A DNA stretch of 64,000 nucleotides from Eubacterium_B sp034180045 (GCA_034180045.1 JAXFOY010000002.1:17701-81700); one strand, 5' to 3'. Counted from the first letter of the stretch, positions 1 to 8,967 are shown. Notes: a model not told the origin generated them from the letters alone. Translations and numbers: made by a program.

Positions 1-2
1 TT

Positions 3-536
3 GTTATGATTTCATGCATTTCTATTTTTAGAATAGATAAACACAAAATTGAAGATGCTCTTACCACTATGCTTGGAATAATTTATGTAGAGTTTTTTTC
101 ATTCCATGTAGCCATGATAGACAGCCTTTCAGATTATAAAATTTTGATATATACGGTATTTATCTCGGCGTTCGGAAGCGATATCTGTGCGTATTTCACC
201 GGTTTTGCGATAGGAAAGCACAAACTTTGTCCAAATTTAAGTCCCAAAAAAACCGTAGAGGGTGCGGTCGGAGGCGTAATAGGTGCAGCGCTTTTATGTC
301 TGTTATTTGCCAAATTTTTCGCACCTCAGCTCATGCTGCATTGCTTTATAATAGGTGTAATAGGTGCAGCTTTGTCTCAATGCGGAGACTTGACCGCCTC
401 GGCGTTTAAGAGAAAAATGGGAATTAAAGATTACGGTAAACTGATTCCGGGGCACGGTGGGATAATGGACAGGTTCGACAGCATTTTGTTCACAGGACCT
501 ATAGTGTATTACTATATAACGCTTGTTTTGATTTAA
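3..536 (+). CDS. cdsA: Phosphatidate cytidylyltransferase, C-terminal part
   Basis: This membrane enzyme makes CDP-diacylglycerol from phosphatidic acid and CTP, the branch point of phospholipid synthesis. The reading frame is open at the left edge, so the N-terminus lies outside the window. The visible part carries the CdsA signature: a GSDICAYF segment, then LSPKKTVEG, and near the end SQCGDLTASAFKR followed by KDYGKLIPGHGGIMDRFDS, which holds the family's conserved Asp residues. Hydrophobic stretches between these motifs are membrane helices. It is followed 15 bases later by dxr, the common cdsA-dxr-rseP order of Firmicutes. Identification is firm; only the start is missing. Confidence 0.93.
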   Translation, partial: VMISCISIFRIDKHKIEDALTTMLGIIYVEFFSFHVAMIDSLSDYKILIYTVFISAFGSDICAYFTGFAIGKHKLCPNLSPKKTVEGAVGGVIGAALLCLLFAKFFAPQLMLHCFIIGVIGAALSQCGDLTASAFKRKMGIKDYGKLIPGHGGIMDRFDSILFTGPIVYYYITLVLI

Positions 537-551
537 TTAGGGGGCAAGATA

Positions 552-1727
552 ATGAAGCAAATCAGCATCTTGGGAAGTACGGGTTCAATTGGCAGTCAGG
601 CTCTTGAAATAATCAGAAACAATCGAGAACTCTTTTCTGTAAATGCACTAAGCTGCGGTCGGAATTTGGCATTAATGTGCAAACAAATCGAAGAATTTGT
701 TCCTGAACTTGTGGTTACCGAAAGAAAATCGGATGCGGACAAACTGAGAGATATTTATAGCAATACGGACTTGGATAAGACTGTATTTCTTTACGGGGAA
801 AAAGGTCTTATAGAGGCGGCAAAGTATAGAAGTGATTTACTCCTAAACGCTCTCAGCGGAATGAGAGGGCTTGTGCCTACCTTTGAGGCTATAAAATGTG
901 GAAAAAATATAGCTCTTGCAAACAAAGAAACTCTTGTTGCAGGAGGGAATGTGATTATGGAAGCGGCGAAAAAAACGGCAGTGCAAATAATACCTGTTGA
1001 TAGCGAACACAGCGCTATTTTTCAATGTCTGCAAGGCGAACTGAACAAAGAGATAAAAAAGCTCTTAATAACTGCTTCCGGAGGACCGTTCAGGGGATAT
1101 TCCGAGGATGAGCTTAGAGATGTCAGTGTTTCACAGGCATTAAATCATCCGAAGTGGTCTATGGGGAAAAAGATAACTATAGATTCTGCAACTTTGATGA
1201 ATAAAGGTCTTGAAGTAATTGAAGCAAGGTGGCTATTTGATGTGGATATAGATATGATTGAAGTACTTGTTCATCCGCAAAGCATAGTACATTCCGCTGT
1301 GGAATTTATAGATACGGCGATTATCGCGCAGCTTGGCTTTCCCGATATGAAAATACCCATATCGGTGGCTTTTTCATATCCTAAAAGACTAAGCACAAAC
1401 GAGCGTTCATTCGATTTTTTTAGAGACGGGGCAAATCTTACCTTTGAGAAGCCTGACATTGAGACTTTCAAGTGCTTAAAACTGGCAATACAGTCAGCTA
1501 AGGCAGGAGGTTTATACTCTGCGGCCATGAATGGAGCAAACGAAGTTTTGGTAGAAGCTTTTTTAGAAAGGGAAATTGGTTTTACACAAATTGCCGACCT
1601 GAATGAAGAAATATTGAACAGCAAAGACTTTTCAGGCGAATCTAATCTTGAGAGTATTTTAGCGGCAGATAAACTTGCCAGAGATACCGCTTTTGATTTA
1701 ATCAGAAAAAAAGGACTAAATATATGA
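552..1727 (+). CDS. dxr: 1-deoxy-D-xylulose 5-phosphate reductoisomerase
   Basis: Converts DXP to 2-C-methyl-D-erythritol 4-phosphate with NADPH, the committed step of the non-mevalonate isoprenoid pathway. The N-terminal dinucleotide motif GSTGSIG is at residues 8-14. ANKETLVAGG and PVDSEHSAIFQ carry the metal-binding Asp/Glu pair, near residues 149-151. ASGGPFR, HPKWSMGKKITIDSATLMNK and VHPQSIVHS follow in the usual order. The 391 residues are about family length. Its stop overlaps the rseP start by four bases, so the two are probably translationally coupled. ispG, another enzyme of the same pathway, is two genes downstream. Confidence 0.97.
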   Translation: MKQISILGSTGSIGSQALEIIRNNRELFSVNALSCGRNLALMCKQIEEFVPELVVTERKSDADKLRDIYSNTDLDKTVFLYGEKGLIEAAKYRSDLLLNALSGMRGLVPTFEAIKCGKNIALANKETLVAGGNVIMEAAKKTAVQIIPVDSEHSAIFQCLQGELNKEIKKLLITASGGPFRGYSEDELRDVSVSQALNHPKWSMGKKITIDSATLMNKGLEVIEARWLFDVDIDMIEVLVHPQSIVHSAVEFIDTAIIAQLGFPDMKIPISVAFSYPKRLSTNERSFDFFRDGANLTFEKPDIETFKCLKLAIQSAKAGGLYSAAMNGANEVLVEAFLEREIGFTQIADLNEEILNSKDFSGESNLESILAADKLARDTAFDLIRKKGLNI

Positions 1728-2737
1728 CTATTTTTTTAATAATACTTCTATTTGTCATGTTGATATTCCCACACGAACTTGGTCATTTTCTTGCTGCAAA
1801 GCTGTGTGGAGTGCAAGTAAACGAATTTGCTTTCGGCATGGGACCGGTTATCTTCAAAAAACAGGGAAAAGAAACTCTTTATTCGATAAGAGCACTTCCT
1901 ATCGGCGGGTTTTGTGCGATGGAGGGTGAAGATACGGAAGAATCTACAAAAAATCCAAGAGCATTCAACAATAAAATTTGGTGGAAGAAAATTATAATTT
2001 TGGTAGCAGGTGCTTTGATGAATGTCTTGCTTGCCTTTTTAGTTATGATTTTTGCAAGTACGTATGCGGGTAGCCCTCAGACAACCATAGGTAAAGTTGT
2101 GCCGGCAGGTATGGCGGAGAAGGCGGGGGTCAGTGCAGGAGATAAAATTATTGAGCTTTCCGGAGAAAAGATAGACAGCTGGAGCGAGTTCAGCGAAAAA
2201 CTGCAAAAGTCTCTTCAAAAAGAAAAATCAATTAGATTGACTGTAGATAGAGACGGTAAAGAACTTTCATTTGAAATTACTCCTGAGGCAACTAAAGACG
2301 GAAAGCTGCGCATAGGTGTAGAAGCGCAAAGAAGCCATAATATTTTTCTCGGCATCAAGAACGGAACGATTTCAACTCTGAAGATGATGAAACTTTTATT
2401 TGATTCGATAATTAGCTTATTTTCATCAACAGACGGACTTAATCAAATTACAGGACCTGTAGGCATGGTGAAAGTTGTCAGTGATGCGGCAGGAATGGGA
2501 ATCTTCTTCTATTTGTATCTCGTAGCTTTAATCAGTCTTAATCTTGCTATATTTAATTTGCTCCCGTTACCTGCGCTCGATGGAGGCAGAATAATCTTCG
2601 TTGTTATCAGACTGTTCACGGGCAGGGCGATAAGCAACAAAACAGAAGCGAGAGTTCATGCAATCGGAATGGCACTTCTACTGGCGCTTACCGTATTTGT
2701 AACATGGAACGATATTATGAGGTTGATAAGGCGATGA
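1724..2737 (+). CDS. rseP: Site-2 intramembrane metalloprotease, RseP/RasP family
   Basis: Cuts transmembrane segments of anti-sigma factors and remnant signal peptides inside the membrane. The first helix holds the zinc motif HELGH at residues 17-21, very close to the N-terminus as in this family. A PDZ domain follows at about residues 120-195 (PAGMAEKAGVSAGDKI). The second catalytic motif NLLPLPALDGGR lies near residues 280-290. There are about four membrane helices. The ATGA overlaps with dxr upstream and ispG downstream place it inside a coupled operon. The specific substrate cannot be told from sequence, so RseP versus RasP/YluC naming is arbitrary. Confidence 0.93.
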   Translation: MTIFLIILLFVMLIFPHELGHFLAAKLCGVQVNEFAFGMGPVIFKKQGKETLYSIRALPIGGFCAMEGEDTEESTKNPRAFNNKIWWKKIIILVAGALMNVLLAFLVMIFASTYAGSPQTTIGKVVPAGMAEKAGVSAGDKIIELSGEKIDSWSEFSEKLQKSLQKEKSIRLTVDRDGKELSFEITPEATKDGKLRIGVEAQRSHNIFLGIKNGTISTLKMMKLLFDSIISLFSSTDGLNQITGPVGMVKVVSDAAGMGIFFYLYLVALISLNLAIFNLLPLPALDGGRIIFVVIRLFTGRAISNKTEARVHAIGMALLLALTVFVTWNDIMRLIRR

Positions 2738-3795
2738 GTATTAAGTCCGTAAAAGTTAGAAACACCCAAATAGGCGGCAGTGCTCCTATAAGCATTCAAT
2801 CCATGGCAAATGTGAGTGCTCATGATGTAAATATGCTTTTATCCCAAATTTTGGAACTGGAGATGGCGGGGTGTGAGATTGTTCGACTTGCAATTCCGGA
2901 TATGGAGGCGGCCAAAACCTTAAAAGTTTTGAGAAAAAGGACGGAAATGCCTCTAGTTGCGGATATACATTTTGATTATAAACTGGCTCTTGCCGCTATA
3001 GATGCGGGGGCGGATAAAATCAGGATAAATCCGGGAAATATAGGTAGTGCAGAACGGATAAGAGCAGTCGTAAACGAAGCAAAATCTGCGCATATTCCAA
3101 TAAGGATAGGTGTTAATTCCGGTTCACTCGAAAAGGATATTATTGAAAAATACGGCGGTGTTACAGCAAGAGGACTTTGTGACAGCGCTTTAAGAAACCT
3201 TGCAATTGTCGAAGATATGGGATTTGACGATCTTGTTATATCGCTTAAGTCGTCCGATGTGAAAATGAATTTTGAGGCGCATAGGTTAATCGCCTCAGAA
3301 ACCGAGCATCCTATACATATAGGGATAACGGAGGCAGGCACCATAAGGAGAGGTAAACTGAAATCCGCTATAGGAATCGGGAGCCTTTTACTTGAAGGCA
3401 TAGGCGATACTATGAGGGTTTCACTAACAACCAATCCTGTAGAAGAAGTCGAGTTTGCAAAGGAAATTCTCGAAACCGTAGGTATCAGGGAGCCCGGATA
3501 CAATTTGGTTTCCTGTCCTACTTGCGGGCGAACATCTGTAAATCTTGAAGAACTTGCGGAAAGGATAGACCTAAGGCTTGCTCGTGAGAATATCAGGAAG
3601 GGAATAAAAGTAGCGGTTATGGGCTGTGTGGTAAACGGTCCGGGAGAAGCGAAGGAAGCGGATTATGGCGTTGCCGGCGGTGTAAATAAGGGTGTAATTT
3701 TTGAAAAAGGCAAAATTGTAAAAACTGTCATGGAAGAAGATATTATAGATGAACTCTTCAAAATTATTTACGAGCGTGAGGGGAAGACTGTTTAA
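2734..3795 (+). CDS. ispG: 4-hydroxy-3-methylbut-2-enyl diphosphate synthase
   Basis: Iron-sulfur enzyme that reductively opens methylerythritol cyclodiphosphate to HMBPP, the penultimate DXP-pathway step. An upstream in-frame ATG exists at 2704, but the ATG at 2734 overlaps the rseP stop (ATGA) and gives 353 residues, the usual length. The 4Fe-4S ligands are Cys261 and Cys264 in CPTCGR, Cys298 in GCVVNGPGE and Glu305. The N-terminal half is the TIM-barrel that binds substrate (ADIHFDYKLAL, KIRINPGNIG). Its stop overlaps the polC start by one base. Confidence 0.96.
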   Translation: MSIKSVKVRNTQIGGSAPISIQSMANVSAHDVNMLLSQILELEMAGCEIVRLAIPDMEAAKTLKVLRKRTEMPLVADIHFDYKLALAAIDAGADKIRINPGNIGSAERIRAVVNEAKSAHIPIRIGVNSGSLEKDIIEKYGGVTARGLCDSALRNLAIVEDMGFDDLVISLKSSDVKMNFEAHRLIASETEHPIHIGITEAGTIRRGKLKSAIGIGSLLLEGIGDTMRVSLTTNPVEEVEFAKEILETVGIREPGYNLVSCPTCGRTSVNLEELAERIDLRLARENIRKGIKVAVMGCVVNGPGEAKEADYGVAGGVNKGVIFEKGKIVKTVMEEDIIDELFKIIYEREGKTV

Positions 3796-6700
3796 TGAAG
3801 GATTTGTTTTACAATTATATAGATTGGAAAACTGTAGGAGAAGAATATAAAGATAAAAGTGTAATTATTATTGACGATGCGGTAATAAGGCAAGACACTA
3901 ATATACTCAAGGTAAATGTCAGAATAAACCATGTAGTTCCGGTTGAGGATGAGAAAAAAATAAAGGCTGTCATTCTAAATAAAATAGAGGGGCTCTCAGG
4001 TATAGATATAGAATATAAATACGAGAACTTATTACTTTCAGATTACGACACTTTAAGGCTTTTGATACCTAAACTGCTTGAAAGATTGAACGGCGAGTTT
4101 ACATATTTAATAGAAAGCATAGCCATGTCATCGCTGAGAATTGAGGGAGATAAGGTCTTTATAGGCACGGTTGGCGAACTCGCTTCTAAAAAGCTCAATG
4201 ACAAGCTTTCAAAGTTGCTGTCTGCTATGATAAATAGTGAAATCAATCTGAATTATGCGGTCGTCTTTGAAAATGATAATAAGCTGTACGGAGAAGCCAG
4301 AGAATCCCTAAAAAAATCTACTGATGAAGAACTTAAACAAGTCAGTGAACAAAGTAAGGAGGCGGCAAGGCAGGCTGCTTCAAGACCTAAATCCGGAGAA
4401 AAAAAATCTGACTCGTCAAGCGAAAAAGGCTCGTTTTGGCGTAAGAAAAATTCGGACATCAATGCGCCTTCGAAAGGAAATATAATAATGGGGCAAAATT
4501 CCATAAGCGGTGAATTAACCTCGCTTTCGGATTTATCTCCCGAGCAAAAATCCGTCGTTATCGGAGGTATACTTTTCAGCAAAAAAGAAAAAACGATAAA
4601 ATTTGGAAATAAGGTAATTTATCTTGCCATAACGGACAGAATTACGAGCACCTGTCTTAAGGCTTTTGTGAGCGAAGAAAAATGGAAGGAAATTGATGAG
4701 AAACTCAAGCCGGGTGATTATATAAAGGCTACGGGCAGTCCCGAGTGGGATTTGTTTGAAAACTGCCTGACCGTATCAGTTAAGGGCATAGAAAAGGGAA
4801 GTCTTACCCTTAGAAAAGACGAGTACGAAGGCAAAAAGAGGGTGGAACTGCATTGTCACACAAAGATGAGTGCCATGGACGGAATGAACGATGTCGAAAC
4901 CATAGTAAAAACTGCTGCGCGGTGGGGACATCCTGCTGTGGCTATTACTGATCACGGCGTCGTGCAGGGGTTTCCGGATGCGGCAAAGATTGCATCTAAG
5001 CTTGCAGCTAATAAGGATAATCCCGTTAAAATAAAAATTATATACGGAATGGAAGGGTATGTCTTTGATGACAGCGACTGTATCAAAGAGGACGGAAGCA
5101 TAGATTACAAGAAAAAAAACACCAATCATATAATTTTACTTGCTGCAACTCAAGAAGGGCTAAAGAATTTATATAAATTGGTCTCATACTCACATCTTGA
5201 GTATTTCTACAAGAAACCGAGATTGCCTAAATCTCTTATCAGCAAGCATAGAGAGGGGCTTATCATTGGTTCGGCATGTGAAGCGGGGGAGGTATTTAGA
5301 GCTATCACCGGAGGTGCGAGCGATGAGCATGTAGATAAAATAGCCGAATTCTATGATTATCTCGAAATTCAGCCTTTGATAAATAATCAATTCATGATTG
5401 ATAAGAGAATGGTTGAGAGCAGAGAGGATTTGCGTAATTTTAACCGTCGTGTTTTAGCATGCGCAAATAGACTTGGTAAAATGACAGTTGCGACAACAGA
5501 TGCTCACTATGATGAGCCGGAGTCGGCGATTTACAGGAATATAATTTTAGCAGGCATGGGATATAAGGATGCGGAAAACGGTCAGGGTTTATACTTAAGA
5601 ACCACTCAGGAGATGCTGGATGAATTTTCGTATCTCGGTGAAGATATAGCCTACCGGATAGTCGTAGAAAATCCTAATAAGATAGCAGATATGATATCAG
5701 GTGATATTATACCTGTGCCTAAGGGTAAGTATCCCCCTAAAATAGATGGAGCAGAGGAAACTTTGCGTAACACCTGCATGAAAAAGGTACACGAGATTTA
5801 TGGTGATACACTTCCTGATGAAATAGAAGAGAGACTGAACAAAGAACTAAATTCAATTATAGGCAACGGATATGCGGTCATGTATGTATCGGCACAGATG
5901 TTGGTACAAAAATCACTGGAAGACGGATACCTTGTAGGTTCAAGAGGTTCAGTCGGTTCATCATTTGCTGCAACTATGGCGGGAATTACCGAGGTTAATC
6001 CGCTTGATCCGCATTATATTTGTCCTGAGTGTAAATATTTAGAGTGGGGAGATATGAATCTCTACGACTGCGGAATAGACATGCCTGTTAAATACTGCCC
6101 GAAATGCGGTGCAGAATTGAAGCGGGACGGATTTACAATTCCATTTGCCACTTTTTTAGGTTTTAACGGTGATAAAGAACCTGATATAGATTTGAACTTT
6201 GCCGGAGAATATCAGGCAAAAGCGCATAGATATGTGGGAGAAATTTTCGGCGAAGAAAATGTATTCAAAGCGGGAACCGTAAGTACGGTTGCAGATAAGA
6301 CCGCTTATGGATATGTAATGAAGTTTGCCGCAGAGAAAAACTTTCCTATAAATAAATTTGATGCCGACAGACTGGCAAGGGGATGTACGGGTGTAAAAAA
6401 GACTACGGGACAGCACCCGGGAGGCATTATAATTTTACCTGACGATCACGAAATATATGAGTTTTGTCCCGTTCAAAGACCGGCTAACGATACATCCTCA
6501 GATGTAGTTACCACTCATTTTGATTATCATAAAATTGATGAAAACTTGCTGAAACTGGATATACTTGGGCACAACATACCTTCGATGATAAGGCAGCTTC
6601 AGGATATGACAGGTATCAATCCGCTCGAAATAGACCTTACAGATCGCAAAGTTCTCAGCATTTTTAACGGCACGGAAGCTCTGGACATAAAGGATTCTAA

Positions 6701-7601
6701 TTACAAATATACACATGGAAGCTATGCCATACCTGAGTTCGGTACTTCATTTGTAAGACAGATGCTCGATGATACAAAACCGGATAAATTTGCCGATTTG
6801 GTGAGAATTTCAGGATTTTCGCACGGAACCGATGTGTGGCTGAACAATGCTCAGGACTATATTAAGGACGGTACTGCCACGATGAGGGAGGTTATCTCAA
6901 CTCGTGACGATATAATGAACTATTTGATTCTAAAAGGACTTGAAAACAAAACGGCTTTCCAGATTATGGAGGATGTTCGAAAGAACAGACCGTTAAAAGA
7001 AGAGCAACTTAGCGTTATGAAGGAACACGATGTTCCGGACTGGTATATAGACTCATGTATTAAAATTCAATACATGTTCCCTAGAGCTCATGCGGTAGCA
7101 TACGTGATGATGTCGTTTAGAATGGCATGGTATAAGGTGTACTATCCTCAAGAGTTTTATGCTACATACTTTACTTCCGTAGCGGCAGATTTTAATGCCG
7201 ATGTCATCATGCAAGGAGCAAAAGCCTGCCTTGATAAAATTGAAGAAATAGTGAGAAAGGGGAATAATGCATCGCCAAAAGAAAAATCGGAAATTCTTGT
7301 ATATGAAGTGGCGTATGAAATGTATTCGAGAGGATATAAATTCCGACTACCGAAGTTGGGGCACTCACGCGCTTTGAAATTTTGGGTTGAAGGCGGAGAC
7401 GTACTGCTACCGTTTGTTGCATTAAGCGGAATGGGTGAATCTGCTGCCAAACTGCTTGCAGAGGCGTATGAGGAAAAAGCCTTTGATACTATAGAAGATG
7501 CCGCCATCAGAGCTAAACTTAACCGTACTGCGCTTGCAAGTCTAAAGGAGTATGGAATCTTTGAAGGACTTCCCGAGACAGATCAGCTGAGCTTTTTTTA
7601 A
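3795..7601 (+). CDS. polC: DNA polymerase III alpha subunit, PolC type, without exonuclease domain
   Basis: Main replicative polymerase of low-GC Gram-positives. In order the protein shows an N-terminal region, an OB-fold at about residues 235-330, a PHP domain starting at ELHCHTKMS (about 351-359) with ITDHG near 383, a four-Cys zinc site (CPEC and CPKCG, about 743-775), the palm with PDIDLNF near 795 and LDILGHN near 921, and a typical end (QLSFF). In Bacillus PolC the DnaQ-like 3'-5' exonuclease is inserted inside the PHP domain. Here the two PHP halves are joined directly: VFDDSD (about 422) is followed within 20 residues by IILLAATQEGLKNLYKLVS. The protein has 1268 residues, versus about 1440 in Bacillus. 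No frameshift is visible. Proofreading must come from elsewhere. Confidence 0.96.
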   Translation: MKDLFYNYIDWKTVGEEYKDKSVIIIDDAVIRQDTNILKVNVRINHVVPVEDEKKIKAVILNKIEGLSGIDIEYKYENLLLSDYDTLRLLIPKLLERLNGEFTYLIESIAMSSLRIEGDKVFIGTVGELASKKLNDKLSKLLSAMINSEINLNYAVVFENDNKLYGEARESLKKSTDEELKQVSEQSKEAARQAASRPKSGEKKSDSSSEKGSFWRKKNSDINAPSKGNIIMGQNSISGELTSLSDLSPEQKSVVIGGILFSKKEKTIKFGNKVIYLAITDRITSTCLKAFVSEEKWKEIDEKLKPGDYIKATGSPEWDLFENCLTVSVKGIEKGSLTLRKDEYEGKKRVELHCHTKMSAMDGMNDVETIVKTAARWGHPAVAITDHGVVQGFPDAAKIASKLAANKDNPVKIKIIYGMEGYVFDDSDCIKEDGSIDYKKKNTNHIILLAATQEGLKNLYKLVSYSHLEYFYKKPRLPKSLISKHREGLIIGSACEAGEVFRAITGGASDEHVDKIAEFYDYLEIQPLINNQFMIDKRMVESREDLRNFNRRVLACANRLGKMTVATTDAHYDEPESAIYRNIILAGMGYKDAENGQGLYLRTTQEMLDEFSYLGEDIAYRIVVENPNKIADMISGDIIPVPKGKYPPKIDGAEETLRNTCMKKVHEIYGDTLPDEIEERLNKELNSIIGNGYAVMYVSAQMLVQKSLEDGYLVGSRGSVGSSFAATMAGITEVNPLDPHYICPECKYLEWGDMNLYDCGIDMPVKYCPKCGAELKRDGFTIPFATFLGFNGDKEPDIDLNFAGEYQAKAHRYVGEIFGEENVFKAGTVSTVADKTAYGYVMKFAAEKNFPINKFDADRLARGCTGVKKTTGQHPGGIIILPDDHEIYEFCPVQRPANDTSSDVVTTHFDYHKIDENLLKLDILGHNIPSMIRQLQDMTGINPLEIDLTDRKVLSIFNGTEALDIKDSNYKYTHGSYAIPEFGTSFVRQMLDDTKPDKFADLVRISGFSHGTDVWLNNAQDYIKDGTATMREVISTRDDIMNYLILKGLENKTAFQIMEDVRKNRPLKEEQLSVMKEHDVPDWYIDSCIKIQYMFPRAHAVAYVMMSFRMAWYKVYYPQEFYATYFTSVAADFNADVIMQGAKACLDKIEEIVRKGNNASPKEKSEILVYEVAYEMYSRGYKFRLPKLGHSRALKFWVEGGDVLLPFVALSGMGESAAKLLAEAYEEKAFDTIEDAAIRAKLNRTALASLKEYGIFEGLPETDQLSFF

Positions 7602-7720
7602 TGATAAGCATATTTTGAGGAAAAAGCTTTGATGCGTCGTAAAAACTCTTGCAAATAGAGGTGTTTTGCCACAGATGCCATAAGGTATGTTGTAGGGGTC
7701 AAAATTAAACAGGAAATCGT

Positions 7721-7775
7721 AAAAGCGGTAACCTTACACTTCCGTTAAAGGAAGCATAGGGACACCGCTTTTTTT
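7721..7775 (+). terminator. Branched terminator hairpin after polC
   Basis: An outer stem (AAAAGCGGT, 7721-7729, with ACCGCTTTT, 7764-7772) encloses an inner hairpin (CTTCC, 7739-7743, with GGAAG, 7750-7754) and is followed by a T-run. It would end transcripts from polC. The inner stem is more elaborate than a simple terminator needs, so it may be the leader of the lost mobile-element gene that followed. Confidence 0.65.
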
Positions 7776-7830
7776 CTTTCAAAAATCGAGCTTTACCATG
7801 TATCAAACAAAAATCAAAGGAGCAAAGTTC

Positions 7831-7896
7831 ATGGCAGTTTTCAGAGTAGAGAAAGACAAGGGGCACACCTTTTTGAGAGTTGATTTTTCGGTTTAG
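7831..7896 (+). pseudogene. Truncated start of an integrative-element protein
   Basis: An ATG preceded by AAAGGAGCAAAG opens a 21-codon frame beginning MAVFRVEKDKG and stopping at 7894. From memory, this N-terminus matches a helix-turn-helix (DnaD-like) protein common in Firmicute integrative and mobilizable elements, which normally continues for over 200 residues. Here the similarity ends after about 12 residues and the frame closes. It is best read as the edge of a deleted or recombined element. The family match is recalled, not searched. Confidence 0.45.
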
Positions 7897-7908
7897 AAAG
7901 CATATAAT
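7880..7908 (+). promoter_or_regulatory. Promoter of the sdpR-sdpI pair
   Basis: TTGATT (7880-7885), a 17-base spacer and a perfect TATAAT (7903-7908) lie about 40 bases before the ATG at 7949. SdpR-type repressors control their own promoter, so an operator is expected here. The AT-rich stretch after the -10 is a candidate. Confidence 0.7.
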
Positions 7909-7948
7909 CTATTTAAGAATTAATTGAAATAGGTTGTGAGGTGATGTA

Positions 7949-8224
7949 ATGGCAATTAAAGATATTTTGTCTGCATTAGCAGATGACAATAGAAGAAATA
8001 TCTTGATGCAATTAAAGAAGGAAAAAATAAATTCCGGCAATTTAGCTGAAAATTTAGGAATGTCTCCTCAAGCCTTATCTTATCATTTAGCGAAACTGAA
8101 AAAAGCCGATTTGATATATGAAACAAAATATAAGAACTTCATCTACTATGAGTTGAATTTATCTATTTTAGATGAAGCGATTATGTGGATTTCCGAATTG
8201 AAAGGAGAAAAAAATGAAGAATAA
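7949..8224 (+). CDS. ArsR-family repressor, SdpR-like
   Basis: A 91-residue winged-helix DNA-binding protein. The recognition region reads SGNLAENLGMSPQALSYHLA (about residues 30-49), followed by the beta-wing (YETKYKNFIYYELN). It has none of the Cys/His metal sites of true ArsR sensors. Together with the following sdpI-like gene this matches the Bacillus subtilis sdpRI operon, where SdpR is an autorepressor held at the membrane by SdpI when the SdpC toxin is present. GAGGTGATGTA precedes the start. It overlaps the next gene by 11 bases. The role is inferred from pairing; the family is clear. Confidence 0.82.
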   Translation: MAIKDILSALADDNRRNILMQLKKEKINSGNLAENLGMSPQALSYHLAKLKKADLIYETKYKNFIYYELNLSILDEAIMWISELKGEKNEE

Positions 8225-8861
8225 GAAACTGTTTTATATACTTATGTTTTTACCATTAGCGGTGAGTATTATTGCATTGTTGTTCTTACCGGATTTAATT
8301 CCGGCACACTACAATATTGACAATAAAGTTGATAGATGGGGAAGCAAATATGAAATCTTGATATTCCCGGTTGTAACAATTTTATTTGGACAATTTTTAT
8401 TGCTTATGGGGAGAATTGCCAAGAAGCAGGAGTCACAAGGGAATAATAACGAAAAGAACGGTTTGATTATAGGTATTTGTTCGTTGCTAATCTTTAATAT
8501 CATTTCCGGAGTGATGATTTATTCGGGTTTGAGCAAGGCTGAAAATTTGTCTTTTGCTTCTTTTGAGTTTGAACAAATCTTATTCTTTTTCGTAGGAATT
8601 ATCTTTATTGTGATTGGCAATGTGATGCCCAAACTGAAGAAGAATAATGCATTAGGTTTTAGGACAAAGCGTAGCATGAAAAATGATGAAGTATGGAAGA
8701 GGTGTCAAAGACTTTCAGGGATTACAACTATGATAACAGGAATTGTCATCGCAATACTTAGCTCGATATTTCATAATATAATATTATATGCGTTGATTGC
8801 TGTTATTATTCTACTGGGACTAGCTGTTGATTTGATTTACAGCCGCAAAATAACGAAATAG
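8214..8861 (+). CDS. SdpI-family membrane immunity protein
   Basis: A 215-residue membrane protein with about six helices. The N-terminal part is a DUF1648-type segment (LPDLIPAHYNIDNKVDRWGS, about residues 25-44). The C-terminal part carries the SdpI signature NALGFRTKRSMKNDEVW (about 144-160). In Bacillus, SdpI both protects against the SdpC peptide toxin and acts as its signal receptor. The ribosome site (AAAGGAG) lies inside the end of the upstream repressor gene, so the two are coupled. No sdpABC toxin genes are visible, so this is either an orphan immunity unit or a sensor for a neighbour's toxin. Confidence 0.85.
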   Translation: MKNKKLFYILMFLPLAVSIIALLFLPDLIPAHYNIDNKVDRWGSKYEILIFPVVTILFGQFLLLMGRIAKKQESQGNNNEKNGLIIGICSLLIFNIISGVMIYSGLSKAENLSFASFEFEQILFFFVGIIFIVIGNVMPKLKKNNALGFRTKRSMKNDEVWKRCQRLSGITTMITGIVIAILSSIFHNIILYALIAVIILLGLAVDLIYSRKITK

Positions 8862-8880
8862 AGAATTGTTAAATTTAATA

Positions 8881-8967
8881 TGCAAACAAAAGATTAGACA
8901 GACATTCAATAAGCTTGAATATGAAGATATGGCAGTTTCTTTAGATAAACTTTTGGAAAAGTCCTAA
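8881..8967 (+). pseudogene. Possible gene remnant (C-terminal tail)
   Basis: One frame reads a hydrophilic, protein-like tail that includes FNKLEYEDMAVSLDKLLEKS and stops at 8965-8967. It has no start codon or ribosome site of its own. Its composition looks coding, unlike the AT-rich spacer after it. It may be the end of a gene lost in the rearrangement that created this island, but the length is too short to exclude chance. Confidence 0.25.

Larger units (their letters stand above)
7602..7948. other. Non-coding stretch with a mobile-element scar
   Basis: This 347-base gap holds a structured terminator (7721-7775), a truncated reading frame at 7831 that resembles the start of a conserved mobile-element protein, and the sdpR promoter (7880-7908). 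The first hundred bases after polC show no gene or strong hairpin. I read the stretch as a residue of an excised or decayed integrative element. That is inference from the short coding remnant. Confidence 0.5.

Noticed and set aside
2704..2733. Upstream ATG for ispG
   Set aside because: It lies in the rseP coding end without a ribosome site and adds ten residues absent from the family.
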